This document shows, in pieces, positions 26,973-38,611 of a stretch of 64,000 nt of DNA (its first letter is position 1; each line of letters begins with the position of its first letter). The stretch is taken from assembly GCF_019636075.1 (NCBI RefSeq), contig NZ_JAHBYG010000001.1, positions 180,596 through 244,595 of the forward strand. Reading direction: 5' to 3'. The notes below the pieces were generated by a model. It made no database searches. It was not told the DNA's origin and saw nothing but the letters and a program-made list of their open reading frames with translations. A program made the position numbers and the translations under genes. Origin of the DNA: Ferrovibrio sp. (GTDB taxonomy: Bacteria > Pseudomonadota > Alphaproteobacteria > Ferrovibrionales > Ferrovibrionaceae).

Positions 26973-28549
26973 CCGGCACCAGCACAGCCAACACAGCCAG
27001 CGCCAAAACCGGCCGCGAGCGCATCATCATTTTCGACACCACCTTGCGCGATGGCGAGCAATCGCCCGGCTGTTCGATGAATCTGGAAGAGAAGCTGCGC
27101 GTGGCGCATCAGCTCGAAAGCATGGGTGTCGATGTCATCGAGGCCGGGTTTCCGATTGCATCGAACGGCGATTTCGAGGCGGTGAACGAAATTGCCAAAC
27201 GCGTCACCACTTCCATTGTCTGCGGTTTGTCGCGTGCCGGCCGCAAGGATATCGACCGCGCCTGGGAAGCCCTGAAGCCGGCCAAGCGCGCCCGTATCCA
27301 CACATTCATTTCCACCAGCCCGCTGCATATGAAATTCAAGCTGCAGATGGAGCCCGAAGCGGTGCATCAGGCGGTGATCGACAGCGTAACCCATGCGCGC
27401 AATCTCTGCGACGATGTGGAATGGAGCTGCGAGGATGGCACGCGTTCGGAGCCGGAATTCCTCTGCCGCGTGATCGAAAGCGCAATCAAGGCCGGCGCCA
27501 CCACGATCAACGTACCCGATACGGTGGGCTATACTATCCCCGAGGAATATACCCGCCTGATGCGCTATCTGATCGAGAACGTGCCCAACAGCGACAAGGC
27601 GCGTTTCTCGGCCCATTGCCATAACGATCTGGGCCTGGCGGTGGCCAATTCGCTGGCTGCCGTGATGGGCGGTGCGCGCCAGGTGGAATGCACCATCAAC
27701 GGCATCGGCGAACGCGCCGGCAATGCCGCGCTGGAAGAAATCGTGATGGCGCTGCGCACGCGCGCCGATGCGATGACGTTTGAAACCGGCATCAAGACCA
27801 CCGAGATCACCAAGGCCTCGCGCATGCTGTCGGGCATCACCGGCTTCAACGTGCAGCCCAACAAGGCCATCGTGGGCGCCAATGCCTTCGCCCATGAAAG
27901 CGGCATCCATCAGGATGGCATGCTCAAGCATGCCGGCACCTACGAGATCATGACCCCGGAATCGGTGGGCCTGAACCGCTCGACTTTGGTGCTGGGCAAA
28001 CATTCCGGCCGCCATGCCTTCCGCAAGAAGCTGGAGGAGCTGGGCCTGCAGCTTGGCGAAAACCAGGTGCAGGATGCCTTCAACCGTTTCAAGGATCTGG
28101 CCGACCGCAAGAAGGAAGTGTTCGACGAGGATCTGTTGGCCTTGGTGGACGATACGGTGGGCCGCGAGAATGATCGTATCCGCTTCGTTTCGCTGCAGGT
28201 GGTAGCCGGTTCCAAGGGGCCGCAATCGGCCGAGCTGGACCTGGAGATCGATGGCCGTCCGGCCAGTGTGAAGGCCACCGGCAATGGTCCGGTGGATGCT
28301 ACCTTCAATGCCATCCAGGCGCTGTATCCGCACGAAGCCAAGTTGCAGCTCTATCAGGTGCATGCCGTCACCGAGGGCACCGATGCCCAGGCGGAAGTGA
28401 CCGTGCGGCTGGCCGAGGGCGGCAAGACCGTGAACGGCCAGGGTGCCGATGCCGATACCCTGGTGGCCTCGGCGCGTGCTTATATCCATGCTTTGAACAA
28501 ACTGTTGGTAAAGCGGGAAAAGACCGCGCCAGCAGCAATGTCTGCCTGA
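26969..28549 (+). CDS. leuA: 2-isopropylmalate synthase
   Basis: First committed step of leucine synthesis: acetyl-CoA plus 2-oxoisovalerate to 2-isopropylmalate. 526 residues. [13 protein letters not shown] is the N-terminal catalytic motif, [15 protein letters not shown] holds the HxH metal ligands, and the ~130-residue C-terminal domain (from about residue 395) is the leucine-binding allosteric module, so feedback control should be intact. ATG 26969 has GGTGGAAAGG upstream. An earlier TTG frame was rejected. Confidence 0.96.
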   Translation: MTGTSTANTASAKTGRERIIIFDTTLRDGEQSPGCSMNLEEKLRVAHQLESMGVDVIEAGFPIASNGDFEAVNEIAKRVTTSIVCGLSRAGRKDIDRAWEALKPAKRARIHTFISTSPLHMKFKLQMEPEAVHQAVIDSVTHARNLCDDVEWSCEDGTRSEPEFLCRVIESAIKAGATTINVPDTVGYTIPEEYTRLMRYLIENVPNSDKARFSAHCHNDLGLAVANSLAAVMGGARQVECTINGIGERAGNAALEEIVMALRTRADAMTFETGIKTTEITKASRMLSGITGFNVQPNKAIVGANAFAHESGIHQDGMLKHAGTYEIMTPESVGLNRSTLVLGKHSGRHAFRKKLEELGLQLGENQVQDAFNRFKDLADRKKEVFDEDLLALVDDTVGRENDRIRFVSLQVVAGSKGPQSAELDLEIDGRPASVKATGNGPVDATFNAIQALYPHEAKLQLYQVHAVTEGTDAQAEVTVRLAEGGKTVNGQGADADTLVASARAYIHALNKLLVKREKTAPAAMSA

Positions 28550-28618
28550 ATCCCCGTGGCTGGAGCCTTGCGCATGGCAGCCCAAGGCACCATAACCACC
28601 GCAAAATCCGGTTGATGA

Positions 28619-29674
<1,056 letters not shown>

Positions 29675-29705
29675 GGCCGGTTGACGGGGAATCGACGGCG
29701 GGGAC

Positions 29706-30608
29706 ATGCGGCCCAGGACGGGACGAGGAATGGGACGGGGGATGCGACTGGCAGCGCCGATCAAGGCGCTGGTGCAGCGCTTTGCCTTTCTGCTGTTGCT
29801 GGCGGCCGGTATCGGGCTGATCCTGCTCGGGCGCATCGACCGCCCGGCGGTGGAACGCGTCCGCGCCGTGGTGGTGGATGTGTTCGAGCCGGTGCTGACC
29901 GCGGTGTCGCAGCCGGTGGCCTTCGTCAGCCATGTGGTTGGCGCCATCGACGATCTGATCTTTGCCCATGAAGAGAATGTGCGGCTGCGTGCCGAGAATG
30001 CCCGCCTGCTGCAATGGCAGGATGTGGCGCGCCGGCTGGAGCAGGATAATGCCTCGCTGCGCCGGCTGCTTTCCGCCGGCCCCGATCTCGGCCACAGCTT
30101 CGTCACCGGCCGGGTGATCGCCGATGGCGGCGGCCTGTTCGTGCGCACCGCACTGATCAATATCGGTACCCGCGATGGCGTGCGGAAGGGCCAGGCGGTG
30201 ATCGGCGAGGGCGGCTATGCCGGCCGGGTGGCCGATCTGGGCCAGCGCGCCGCGCGCATCCTGCTGCTCACCGACATGAACTCGCGCCTGCCCGTGATGC
30301 TGCAGGAAGGCGGGCATCGCGCCGTGCTGTCGGGTGACAACTCGCCGCAGCCCAAGCTGGAATATCTGCCGGCCGGCGCACGGCCCCTGGTGGGCCAGAC
30401 CGTGGTCACCTCCGGCGATGGCGGCCAGTTCCCCGCCGGCATTCCGGTGGGCGAGATCGTTCAGGTGGGCGATGGCGGCATTCGCGTGCGGCCTTTCGTT
30501 GATCTCGGGCGGATGGATTTCCTGCGCGTGGTGCAATTCGAGGAAACCCGGCTGGATGGCGAGGAATATGCCCGCGATCCGGCGCGCAGCCCCGCGAGGC
30601 GGCCATGA
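29706..30608 (+). CDS. mreC: Rod shape-determining protein MreC
   Basis: 300 residues from the first ATG; in-frame ATGs at 29730 and 29742 are alternatives. One membrane segment (about residues 25-44, FAFLLLLAAGIGLILLG) is followed by a coiled coil (ENVRLRAENARLLQWQDVARRLEQDNASLRRLL) and a two-barrel periplasmic domain with GTRDGVRKGQAVIGEGGYAGRV. It bridges MreB filaments to the periplasmic wall enzymes. The gap to mreB is 31 bp. Confidence 0.95.
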   Translation: MRPRTGRGMGRGMRLAAPIKALVQRFAFLLLLAAGIGLILLGRIDRPAVERVRAVVVDVFEPVLTAVSQPVAFVSHVVGAIDDLIFAHEENVRLRAENARLLQWQDVARRLEQDNASLRRLLSAGPDLGHSFVTGRVIADGGGLFVRTALINIGTRDGVRKGQAVIGEGGYAGRVADLGQRAARILLLTDMNSRLPVMLQEGGHRAVLSGDNSPQPKLEYLPAGARPLVGQTVVTSGDGGQFPAGIPVGEIVQVGDGGIRVRPFVDLGRMDFLRVVQFEETRLDGEEYARDPARSPARRP

Positions 30609-30668
30609 TCTTCCGCATGGCGCCGATACTGCTGCCTTGGGGGCGCCTGTAATGTCGGCGAGGCCGGT

Positions 30669-31190
30669 ATGAAGATCGGCCTGGCGCTGGCCGCACGCCG
30701 CCTGCATGGATTGCTGCCCGTGCTGTCTTGCCTGATGCTGGCCATCATCGGCACGGCGCCGCTGGAGCTGCCGCATTTCGGCCCCGTGGGTCCGGTTCTG
30801 GCGCTGATGGCGGTGTTCTATTGGAGCATCTTCCGCGCCGATCTGATGACGATGCTGGGCGCCTTCAGCATCGGCCTGGTGGTGGACCTGCTGTCGGGCG
30901 GCCCGATCGGGCTGCATGCGGTGTTGCTGCTGCTCACCCATGCGCTGGCGGTTTCGCAACGCCGGGTGTTTCTCGGCTCGTCTTTCCTGGTCAATTGGTG
31001 GGGTTACGGCATGGTGGCGCTGGGCGCCGCCTTCGTGAGTTGGTCGGTGGCCTGTTTGCTGAACTGGTATCTGCACGATCCGCGTCCGTTGCTGGCGCAG
31101 CTTGGCCTTTCGCTCGGGCTTTACCCTCTGGTCTATTGGCTGCTGAGCCGGCTGGAGCGGCGCCTGCTGCGCCCGGCCCTGCCGATCTGA
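30669..31190 (+). CDS. mreD: Rod shape-determining protein MreD
   Basis: 173 residues with about five hydrophobic segments. Family features are the small polytopic layout, RADLMTMLGAFSIGLVVDLLSGGPIGLHAVLLLLTH, and the C-terminal basic end. It is an integral membrane partner of MreC and MrdA. The position between mreC and mrdA supports the call strongly. Confidence 0.93.
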   Translation: MKIGLALAARRLHGLLPVLSCLMLAIIGTAPLELPHFGPVGPVLALMAVFYWSIFRADLMTMLGAFSIGLVVDLLSGGPIGLHAVLLLLTHALAVSQRRVFLGSSFLVNWWGYGMVALGAAFVSWSVACLLNWYLHDPRPLLAQLGLSLGLYPLVYWLLSRLERRLLRPALPI

Positions 31191-31199
31191 GGCAGCGCC

Positions 31200-33119
31200 A
31201 TGAACCGCCGCGACAACGATCTGCAACGGGTTTTCGGTCGCCGCGCCCTGATGCTGGGCGCCGCCAAGCTGGCGCTGTTCGCCGGCCTGGCCGGGCGGCT
31301 TTATTACCTGCAGGTTCTGGAATCGGATAAATACACCCTGTTGGCCGATGAGAACCGCATTTCCATGCGCCTGCTGCCGCCGCGCCGCGGCCGCGTGCTG
31401 GATCGCAATGGCATCGAGCTTGCCTCCAACCGCCGCAATTATCGTGTGCTGATCGTGGCCGAGCAGGCGCGCAACGTGGATGCCACGCTGGGGGCGCTGG
31501 CCGAACTGATCCAGCTCGATGAAAACCAGAAGCAGCGCGTGAAGCGCGAGATCGAACGGCGCCGCAAATTCGTGCCGGTGGTGGTGGCGGAAAACCTGAG
31601 CTGGGAGGATTTCGCCAAGGTGAACCTGCACAGCCCCGATCTGCCCGGCGTGCAGATGGATGTGGGCGAAACCCGCGATTATCCCATGGCCGATGTGTTC
31701 AGCCATGTGGTGGGTTATGTCGGCGCGGTATCCGAGCAGGAAATCGGCGAGGATCCGTTGCTGGAATTGCCCGGCTTCCGCATCGGCAAGAGCGGCGTGG
31801 AAAAGCTGTTCGATGGCAATCTGCGCGGCCGCGCCGGCCATAGCCAGATCGAGGTGAACGCCTTCGGCCGCGCCATCCGCGAACTGGATCGCACCGATGG
31901 CCAGGCCGGCGACGATCTGGTGCTCACTATCGATTCCGAAATTCAGCGCTATGCCATGGAGCGGCTGGGCGAGGAGAGCGGCGCCGCCGTGGTGATGGAT
32001 ATCCATACCGGCGATGTGCTGGCCCTGGCTTCCAATCCCGGTTTCGATCCCAACTGGTTCAATGTCGGCATCACCCAGGCGCAATGGCGCATGCTGAATG
32101 GCGACAAGCACAAGCCGCTGACCAACAAGGCCGTGCAGGGCCAGTATCCGCCGGGTTCCACCTTCAAGATGGTGGTGGGTCTGGCTGCGCTGGAAGCCGG
32201 CGCCATCACCGCCGATACCCGTGTGTTCTGTCCCGGCCATATGGAACTGGGCAACAACACCTTCCACTGCTGGAAGAAGGGCGGCCATGGCAGCATGAAT
32301 CTGGTGCAGGCGCTGGAAGAAAGCTGCGACGTTTATTTCTACGAGGCCGCCCGCCGCATCGGCGTGGACAAGATCGCCGAAATGTCGCGCCGGCTGGGTC
32401 TGGGCGAGGTTACCAAGATCGACCTCACGGGCGAGCGGCGCGGCCTGATACCCACCCGGGCCTGGAAACAGGGAGCGTTGAACCAGCCCTGGGCGCAGGG
32501 CGAAACCTTGGTGGTCGGGATCGGCCAGGGCTATGTGCTCAGCACGCCGCTGCAGCTTGCGGTGATGACCGCGCGGCTGGCCAATGGCGGCTATAATGTG
32601 ACACCGCGCCTCGTGCGCAACGATGGCAAGCTTGGCCCTTCGCCGGAAAGCCGGCTGGCGCATCAGATCTATGCTTCCGCCAATCTCAAGCGCGAACATC
32701 TCGATCTGGCGCTGGAAGGCATGATCCGCGTCACCTCGCCGCCGCGCGGCACCGCCCAGGGCGCCCGCATCACGCAGCCGCAATTCGCCATGGCGGGCAA
32801 GACCGGCTCCAGCCAGGTGCGCCGCATCTCGCGCCTGGAACGCGAAACCCGCGTGCGCAAAAACGAAGAGAAACCCTGGGAAGAGCGCGACCATGCGCTG
32901 TTCGTGGCCTATGCGCCGATCGCATCCCCGCGCTATGCCTGCGCGGTGATCATCGAACATGGTGGCTCCGGCGCCAAGGCGGCCGCTCCGGTGGCGCGCG
33001 ATATCCTGCTGCAAACCCAGTTGCGCGATCCCTCGCGCAAGGCGCCGCCGCCGGAACGTCCTGCCGGTTCCACGGCGGATCGGCAGGCGCGGCCGGCCGC
33101 ATCGGAATCCGGAGGCTGA
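31200..33119 (+). CDS. mrdA: Penicillin-binding protein 2 (elongation transpeptidase)
   Basis: 639 residues. An N-terminal membrane anchor (LGAAKLALFAGLAGRLYYL) is followed by the pedestal domain with LLPPRRGRVLDRNGIELASN. The transpeptidase domain has the SxxK serine in YPPGSTFKM, an SxN-like SCD in EESCDVYF, and KTGS in MAGKTGSSQ. It cross-links lateral peptidoglycan with the SEDS polymerase RodA encoded 1 bp downstream. The C-terminal ~35 residues are a Pro/Arg-rich extension. Confidence 0.97.
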   Translation: MNRRDNDLQRVFGRRALMLGAAKLALFAGLAGRLYYLQVLESDKYTLLADENRISMRLLPPRRGRVLDRNGIELASNRRNYRVLIVAEQARNVDATLGALAELIQLDENQKQRVKREIERRRKFVPVVVAENLSWEDFAKVNLHSPDLPGVQMDVGETRDYPMADVFSHVVGYVGAVSEQEIGEDPLLELPGFRIGKSGVEKLFDGNLRGRAGHSQIEVNAFGRAIRELDRTDGQAGDDLVLTIDSEIQRYAMERLGEESGAAVVMDIHTGDVLALASNPGFDPNWFNVGITQAQWRMLNGDKHKPLTNKAVQGQYPPGSTFKMVVGLAALEAGAITADTRVFCPGHMELGNNTFHCWKKGGHGSMNLVQALEESCDVYFYEAARRIGVDKIAEMSRRLGLGEVTKIDLTGERRGLIPTRAWKQGALNQPWAQGETLVVGIGQGYVLSTPLQLAVMTARLANGGYNVTPRLVRNDGKLGPSPESRLAHQIYASANLKREHLDLALEGMIRVTSPPRGTAQGARITQPQFAMAGKTGSSQVRRISRLERETRVRKNEEKPWEERDHALFVAYAPIASPRYACAVIIEHGGSGAKAAAPVARDILLQTQLRDPSRKAPPPERPAGSTADRQARPAASESGG

Positions 33120-33120
33120 G

Positions 33121-34269
33121 ATGCGCCAGGCCCGCTTCCATGATCGTTTCAACAATCCCAGCCTGGGGCGCAAGCTGCGCGATATCACCTGGGGCCTGGT
33201 GCTGTTGATCACGGCGATTGCCTGCGTCGGTTTCATGCAGCTTTATTCCGCGGCCGGCGGCGATATCGACCCCTGGGCGGATCGCCAGATGGCGCGTTTC
33301 GCCGTGGGCCTCACCATCGCCGTGGCCATCGCGGTTACCGATATCCGTATCTGGCTGCGCATGGCGTATTTGTTTTATGCCGTGGCCTTGGTGCTGTTGG
33401 TGGCGGTGGAATTGTTCGGCCGTATCGGCATGGGTGCGCAACGCTGGCTCGATCTTGGCGTGGTGCATGTGCAGCCTTCCGAAATCATGAAGATTTCCAT
33501 CGTGCTGGCGCTGGCGCGGTATTTCCATGGCCTCAATCTCGAAGATGTGGGGCGCATCCGCTGGCTTTTCGTGCCATTGGCGCTGGTTGGCGCGCCGGTG
33601 ATCCTGGTGATGAAACAGCCCGATCTGGGCACCGCCATGCTGCTGCTGATGAGTTCGGGGGCGGTGTTTTTCTATGCCGGCGTGCGGCTCTGGAAATTCG
33701 CCCTGGTGGTGGCCGGTGGTCTGGCCAGCTTGCCGGTGGCCTGGAATCTGCTGCACGATTATCAGAGGAAACGCGTGCTCACCTTCCTCAATCCGGAGCA
33801 GGATCCGCTCGGTTCGGGCTATCACATCCTGCAATCCAAGATCGCGCTGGGCTCGGGCGGCTTCACCGGCAAGGGCATTTTGCAGGGCAGCCAGAGCCAT
33901 TTGAGCTTCCTGCCCGAAAAGCAGACCGACTTCATCTTCACCATGTTCGCCGAGGAGCATGGCTTGATCGGCGCGATGGCGCTGATCGGGCTTTACATCC
34001 TGATGCTGGCTTATGGCTATGCCATCGCGCTCCGTTCGCGCAGCCAGTATGGCCGGCTGGTGGCGGGCGGGCTCACCGCCATGTTGTTCCTCTATGTGTT
34101 CATCAATATCGCCATGGTTTCCGGCGTGGTGCCGGTGGTGGGCGTACCGCTGCCGCTGGTTTCCTATGGCGGCACCGCGATGATGACCCTGCTGATCGGC
34201 ATCGGCCTGCTGATCAATGTTTACGTCCACCGCGATGTGGAAATCCCGCGCCATATGAGCAGCTTCTAA
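33121..34269 (+). CDS. rodA: Peptidoglycan polymerase / SEDS protein RodA
   Basis: 382 residues starting directly after the mrdA stop, with GGAGGCTGAG as ribosome site. About ten membrane segments. SEDS signatures are QPDLGTAMLLL, the loop LPEKQTDFIFTMFAEEHGLIG, and the C-terminal GVPLPLVSYGGTAMMTLLIGIGLL. It polymerises lipid II into glycan chains. The longer frame from 32959 overlaps mrdA and is not the start. Confidence 0.97.
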   Translation: MRQARFHDRFNNPSLGRKLRDITWGLVLLITAIACVGFMQLYSAAGGDIDPWADRQMARFAVGLTIAVAIAVTDIRIWLRMAYLFYAVALVLLVAVELFGRIGMGAQRWLDLGVVHVQPSEIMKISIVLALARYFHGLNLEDVGRIRWLFVPLALVGAPVILVMKQPDLGTAMLLLMSSGAVFFYAGVRLWKFALVVAGGLASLPVAWNLLHDYQRKRVLTFLNPEQDPLGSGYHILQSKIALGSGGFTGKGILQGSQSHLSFLPEKQTDFIFTMFAEEHGLIGAMALIGLYILMLAYGYAIALRSRSQYGRLVAGGLTAMLFLYVFINIAMVSGVVPVVGVPLPLVSYGGTAMMTLLIGIGLLINVYVHRDVEIPRHMSSF

Positions 34270-34393
34270 CCCGCTGGCAAGAAACAGGAATTTCCCGCCC
34301 GCAAAAGCCTTGCATTCGGCGCGAATCCGGGTATGTTTCGCCCGCTTTCAATGGCCCCCGGGTACTTGTACCCCTGGGCGGTCCGGGGAAAAT

Positions 34394-34469
<76 letters not shown>

Positions 34470-34809
34470 TTTTCCCCCTGATTGGCATTTTCCCTCAGGT
34501 CGGAAAGCATTTCTCATAGATATCTCAGCTTAGGCATATCTCAGGTTGGGCTGACGGGCGGGTTTCTGCTCGCGCCTTTGCGCATAGGCCGGCCATGCGG
34601 CCCGATTACGGGCCGAGCGTGCAATAATCGCGTTTTGTCATGCTTTGGTGATCCAAGGGCGGCAAAAGACGGTATAGTTGTATGGATTGTGGAGGCACAC
34701 CCAATTTCTCGTTCGAATTGCCAATGGATGGGGGTGTGCCGTTTACCTATAGAATTGTCCTCAAGAAATTCCGCCGGCTCGTTCGGCAACAGAATGACAG
34801 GAGGCGTTC
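34470..34809. other. Non-coding leader region before the caspase-like operon, with a nested hairpin
   Basis: No gene in these 340 bp. At 34694-34740 GGCACACCC and GGGTGTGCC form a perfect 9-bp stem enclosing a smaller CAATT/AATTG hairpin (34702-34720). There is no T-run right after it, so it is not a standard terminator. It lies 70 bp before the caspase-like start, so it may be a structured 5' leader or a DNA-binding dyad. Confidence 0.5.
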
Positions 34810-36657
34810 ATGATTGGTGAAAGCATTCAGGTCAGGCAAGGGCTTACTTTTCCACTGCTGGCGGTCGGCGCGGCTCTGCTGGTTTTGGTTTCGCCGCCGG
34901 CTCAGGCGCAGTTCGGGGGCTTTTCGCCCGGCGCGGTATCCACCCAGAACATGACCAATGCGATTTCCGGCAACATCGCCTCCATCTTCAATGCCCGCAT
35001 GAAGGTGAATGACGACGTGGCGCTGAAGATCGAGGGCGCCGCGTTGGCCGAGAATGGCGCGCATCTGCTGCTGGTCGCCTCCGATGGCACGCGCTCGGTG
35101 TGGGACATGCAGACCGGTCGTGAATTGCGCCGTCTGAAATCCGGCGCGGCCTTGCCCGATGGCCTGGCCAATGCCAAGCCGGCCAGCCGTGTGGCGCTGG
35201 GCGAGGTGACGCTGAATGTGAAGGATGGCGTCGGCATGCTCGATGGCCAGGGCCGCAACAACAATCTCGGCCGGTTGGTGCTGGCCAAGGATGGCTGGGC
35301 CGTGGTGGCGGAAACCGGCCTGTTCGATTCCGAAGGCGATGGCATCGAAGCCGTTAAGTGGGCCGCCAAGGATCTCACCTTCGATCTCGATCAGTTCAGC
35401 GAGCAATATTACGAGCCAGGCCTGCTGGCGCGGCTGAGCCGCGTGCCGCTGAAGGTGGCCGAGGCGCCTGCTGCCGCACCCACTACTGCTCCTGCTGCAA
35501 CGGCGACCGCCAAGCCCGAGCCGAAAGCCGAGCCGGTGCTGGTGGAATTGCCGCCGCCGGCCCCGCCGCCGGCGCCCAAGGTGGTGGTGTCGAAGGAATT
35601 CGCCATGCCGCCCCGGGCCAGCTTCGCCAGCCTGAAAGCCGATGCCGAGTCCGACAATGAGGATTTCGAAATCGCCTATGCGGCCGAGAATCTGGGCGGC
35701 GGCGTGGAAGAAATCCGTGTGTTCCAGAATGGCAAGCTGGTGCATGCCGATCCGGTGAAGAAGGAAAAGCTTTCCGCCGGAAGCGCCAAGGGCAGCTTCA
35801 AGGCGCGGTTGGTGAATGGCCCGAATGAATTCCGCCTGGTGGCGCTGTCGGTGGATCGCATCGAAAGCCGCCCGGTGAAGGCCAAGGTGAATTACACCGG
35901 CGCGGAGAAGAAGAGCCGCCTGCATGTGCTCACCATCGGCGTGAACCAATATCGCAATCCGGCGTTGAACCTGAATTTCGCGGTGGAAGACGCCACGGCG
36001 ATTGCCGAGTATTTCCGCAAGCAGCCTACCACCATCTATCGTGAGATCGTGGTGCATACGCTGTTCGACGATCAGGCGAACAAGGCCAATATCCAGGCCG
36101 CCCTGGCCAAGCTTTCGGAAACCAATCCGGAAGACATGGTGCTGCTGTATTTCGCCGGCCATGGCGATACCTTCGGCGATTCCTGGTATTTCATGCCGCA
36201 TGAGGTGCGCTATCCCGAACGCGAGGATGAGGTGAAGTCGCGCGGCCTGGCCACCGCCGAGATCAATGAATATGTGAAGAATATGGGCGCCCAGAAGGTG
36301 CTGCTGATGATGGATGCCTGCAAATCCGGTGCGGCGCTGGTGAAGTATCGTGGCTTCGAAGATCGCAAGGCGCTGATGAAGGTGGCGCGCGCTTCCGGCG
36401 TGCATGTGGTGGCGGCTGCCGGCAAGGATCAGTTTGCCGCCGAAGTGTCGCAGCTTGGCCACGGCATCTTCACCTATACTTTGCTGGAGGGCCTGTCGGG
36501 CAAGGCCAGCCGCAAGGATCAGAATTTCGTCACCGTGCGCTCGCTGACCAATTACATCGAGGATCAATTGCCGGAGATCAGCCAGGCCCATAAGGGCGTG
36601 TCGCAATTTCCGGTCGTCGATTCACGCGGTATGGATTTTCCGGTGGCGGTGTTCTGA
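34810..36657 (+). CDS. Exported caspase-like (peptidase C14 / metacaspase-type) protein
   Basis: 615 residues. A signal peptide (about 1-33, cleavage near AQA) directs it out of the cytosol. Residues about 80-200 resemble remnants of WD40-like repeats (VASDGTRSVWDMQTGRELRRL). A Pro/Ala/Lys linker (215-260) and a beta-rich segment (265-365) follow. The caspase fold occupies 370-600: LHVLTIGVNQYRNP, catalytic His451 in YFAGHGD and Cys504 in MMDACKSG, so the dyad is intact. Its targets are unknown. The gene starts a tight trio with the CHASE2 cyclase 14 bp downstream. Confidence 0.85.
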   Translation: MIGESIQVRQGLTFPLLAVGAALLVLVSPPAQAQFGGFSPGAVSTQNMTNAISGNIASIFNARMKVNDDVALKIEGAALAENGAHLLLVASDGTRSVWDMQTGRELRRLKSGAALPDGLANAKPASRVALGEVTLNVKDGVGMLDGQGRNNNLGRLVLAKDGWAVVAETGLFDSEGDGIEAVKWAAKDLTFDLDQFSEQYYEPGLLARLSRVPLKVAEAPAAAPTTAPAATATAKPEPKAEPVLVELPPPAPPPAPKVVVSKEFAMPPRASFASLKADAESDNEDFEIAYAAENLGGGVEEIRVFQNGKLVHADPVKKEKLSAGSAKGSFKARLVNGPNEFRLVALSVDRIESRPVKAKVNYTGAEKKSRLHVLTIGVNQYRNPALNLNFAVEDATAIAEYFRKQPTTIYREIVVHTLFDDQANKANIQAALAKLSETNPEDMVLLYFAGHGDTFGDSWYFMPHEVRYPEREDEVKSRGLATAEINEYVKNMGAQKVLLMMDACKSGAALVKYRGFEDRKALMKVARASGVHVVAAAGKDQFAAEVSQLGHGIFTYTLLEGLSGKASRKDQNFVTVRSLTNYIEDQLPEISQAHKGVSQFPVVDSRGMDFPVAVF

Positions 36658-36671
36658 TCGGTCCCTGATCC

Positions 36672-38609
36672 GTGTCGAAACGCATCCGGGTCTGGGGCTT
36701 CGAGCTGGCGCTGCTGCTGGTGGCCGTGGCGCTGGCATGGGCTCTGCCGCGCCATCTGGCCTTCACGGCGATTGCGGAAAACTGGGCGCAGGATTTTCGC
36801 GCCAGCTATTATGCCCCGCATGAGCCAACCCATCCCGAAATCGTGGTGGTGGCGATTACCGAGGATACGCTGGCGCGGTTTCCCTATCGCTTTCCGGTGG
36901 ATCGCGGTTTCCTGGCACAGTTGATGACGTATTTCAAGGATGCCGGCGTCAAGCTGGTGGCCTTCGATATTCTGTTCGACCAGCCCACCGAAGCGGCGAA
37001 AGATGCGGCTTTCCGCGAGGCGGCCTTGGCTTTTCCCACGCCGGTGATAACCGGCTGGACCGACCGCCAGACCGGCCTGACCGAAAAGCAATGGGCCTTC
37101 CAGCATGACTATCTCAAGGGCATGCTGCCGGCCTGGTCGAATACCCTGAAGGATGTGAGCGATTCCACCATCCGCCGCATCTTTCCGGGCCGCGAGGAGG
37201 AAGACGGCAGCTATCGCCTGGCTTTCGGTCCCGCCATCGCCAAGCAGCTCGGCATCGAAACCCCGCGCGAGGCGCAGACCATCCGCTATCGCATCACCGG
37301 CGATAGCGAGAAGCCGGCCTTCCGGCAGTTTCCTGCCCATGCCGTGCCGGTTCTGCCCAAGGCCTGGTTCCGCGACAAGATCGTGCTGGTGGGCGCCGAT
37401 CTGCCGTTCGATGATCGGCATCGCACGCCGCTGGCCGCGGCCCAGGGCCATGCCGCAGGCGTGATCCCGGGAGTGGTGATCCATGCCCATGGCCTGGCGC
37501 AATTGCTGGCCAGGGAAAATCCGCCGCGCGGCGATGTTTCGCTCGAATTGCTCAGCGCCGCTTTGCTGGCAGCAATTGCCATCGCGCTCAGTTTCACGCG
37601 CATTGCGCTGGCCTGGCGTTTTCTGCTGGCCGGCCTGGCGGTGGCGGGTTTTCTGGCGATCAACTTCCTGCTCTTCCGCCATGCCTCGCTCACGCTGCCG
37701 GTGGTGTCGCCGGTGCTGGTCTTTGCCTTCACCATGGGGGTGAGCAGCTATCACGCCGCGCAATTGCGCGACGGCGAAACCCGCTTCATCCGCGAGGCCT
37801 TTTCGCGTTATGTGGCACCCAGCCTGGTCAGCCGCATGCAGGAGCATCCGGAATTACTCAATCTCGGCGGCGTGAAGCGCGGCGTCACCGTGCTGTTCAC
37901 CGATGTGGAAGGCTTTACCGGCCTGTCGGAAACCCTGGATCCCGATATGCTGGTGCGGGTGCTGAACGAGTATCTCGACGGCATGGTGCATTGCGTGCAT
38001 GTGCATGGCGGCATGGTGGATAAATTCATCGGCGATGCGGTGATGGCAGTGTTCGGCGCGCCGGAGCCGAGCGCGGATCATGCCGAGAAGGCGATTGCCT
38101 GCGCCATCGATATGCATCTATTCGCCACCGATTTCGCCAACAAGCAGCGTGCGGCCGGCATCGATTGGGGGCGCACGCGGCTTGGCGTGCATACCGGCGA
38201 TGCCGTGGTGGGCAATGTGGGCGGCAGCCTGCGTTTCGATTACACCGCCATCGGCGATACGGTGAATACCGGCTCGCGGCTCGAGGGCGTGAACAAATAT
38301 CTCGGCACCTCGATCTGCGTATCCGAAAGCTCGGCTGCCACCTGCAAGCTGCCGCTGCGGCCGATCGGCCGGCTGGTGGTGAAAGGCCGTGTCGATCCGC
38401 TGGGCACCTTCACGCCGGTGCTGGCCGGCGAGGAGGCGCTGGCCGAGGAATACGCCAAGGCCTATGCCGCCCTGCAGGCAGGCGATGCCAAAGCGCCTGC
38501 CATGTTCCAGGCATTGGTGGACACATACAACGATGCGCTCAGCCGATTCCATGTGAAGCGGCTCAAGGAAGACGACATCTCCGATCTGATCGTGATGAAG
38601 GATAAATAG
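36672..38609 (+). CDS. CHASE2-domain class III adenylate cyclase
   Basis: 645 residues, GTG start. One membrane helix (8-26), then a periplasmic CHASE2 sensor (about 35-290, HPEIVVVAITEDTLARF, KLVAFDILFDQP), then three membrane helices (about 293-357), then a cytosolic cyclase domain (400-580). Catalytic residues: metal Asp411 (LFTDVEGFT) and Asp455, Lys451 in KFIGDAV, Thr525 in the second base-selecting position, Asn532 and Arg536 in DTVNTGSRLE. Lys/Thr makes it a class IIIb adenylate cyclase. It turns an extracytoplasmic signal into cAMP. The flanking exported proteins may supply that signal. Confidence 0.93.
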   Translation: MSKRIRVWGFELALLLVAVALAWALPRHLAFTAIAENWAQDFRASYYAPHEPTHPEIVVVAITEDTLARFPYRFPVDRGFLAQLMTYFKDAGVKLVAFDILFDQPTEAAKDAAFREAALAFPTPVITGWTDRQTGLTEKQWAFQHDYLKGMLPAWSNTLKDVSDSTIRRIFPGREEEDGSYRLAFGPAIAKQLGIETPREAQTIRYRITGDSEKPAFRQFPAHAVPVLPKAWFRDKIVLVGADLPFDDRHRTPLAAAQGHAAGVIPGVVIHAHGLAQLLARENPPRGDVSLELLSAALLAAIAIALSFTRIALAWRFLLAGLAVAGFLAINFLLFRHASLTLPVVSPVLVFAFTMGVSSYHAAQLRDGETRFIREAFSRYVAPSLVSRMQEHPELLNLGGVKRGVTVLFTDVEGFTGLSETLDPDMLVRVLNEYLDGMVHCVHVHGGMVDKFIGDAVMAVFGAPEPSADHAEKAIACAIDMHLFATDFANKQRAAGIDWGRTRLGVHTGDAVVGNVGGSLRFDYTAIGDTVNTGSRLEGVNKYLGTSICVSESSAATCKLPLRPIGRLVVKGRVDPLGTFTPVLAGEEALAEEYAKAYAALQAGDAKAPAMFQALVDTYNDALSRFHVKRLKEDDISDLIVMKDK

Positions 38610-38611
38610 CC

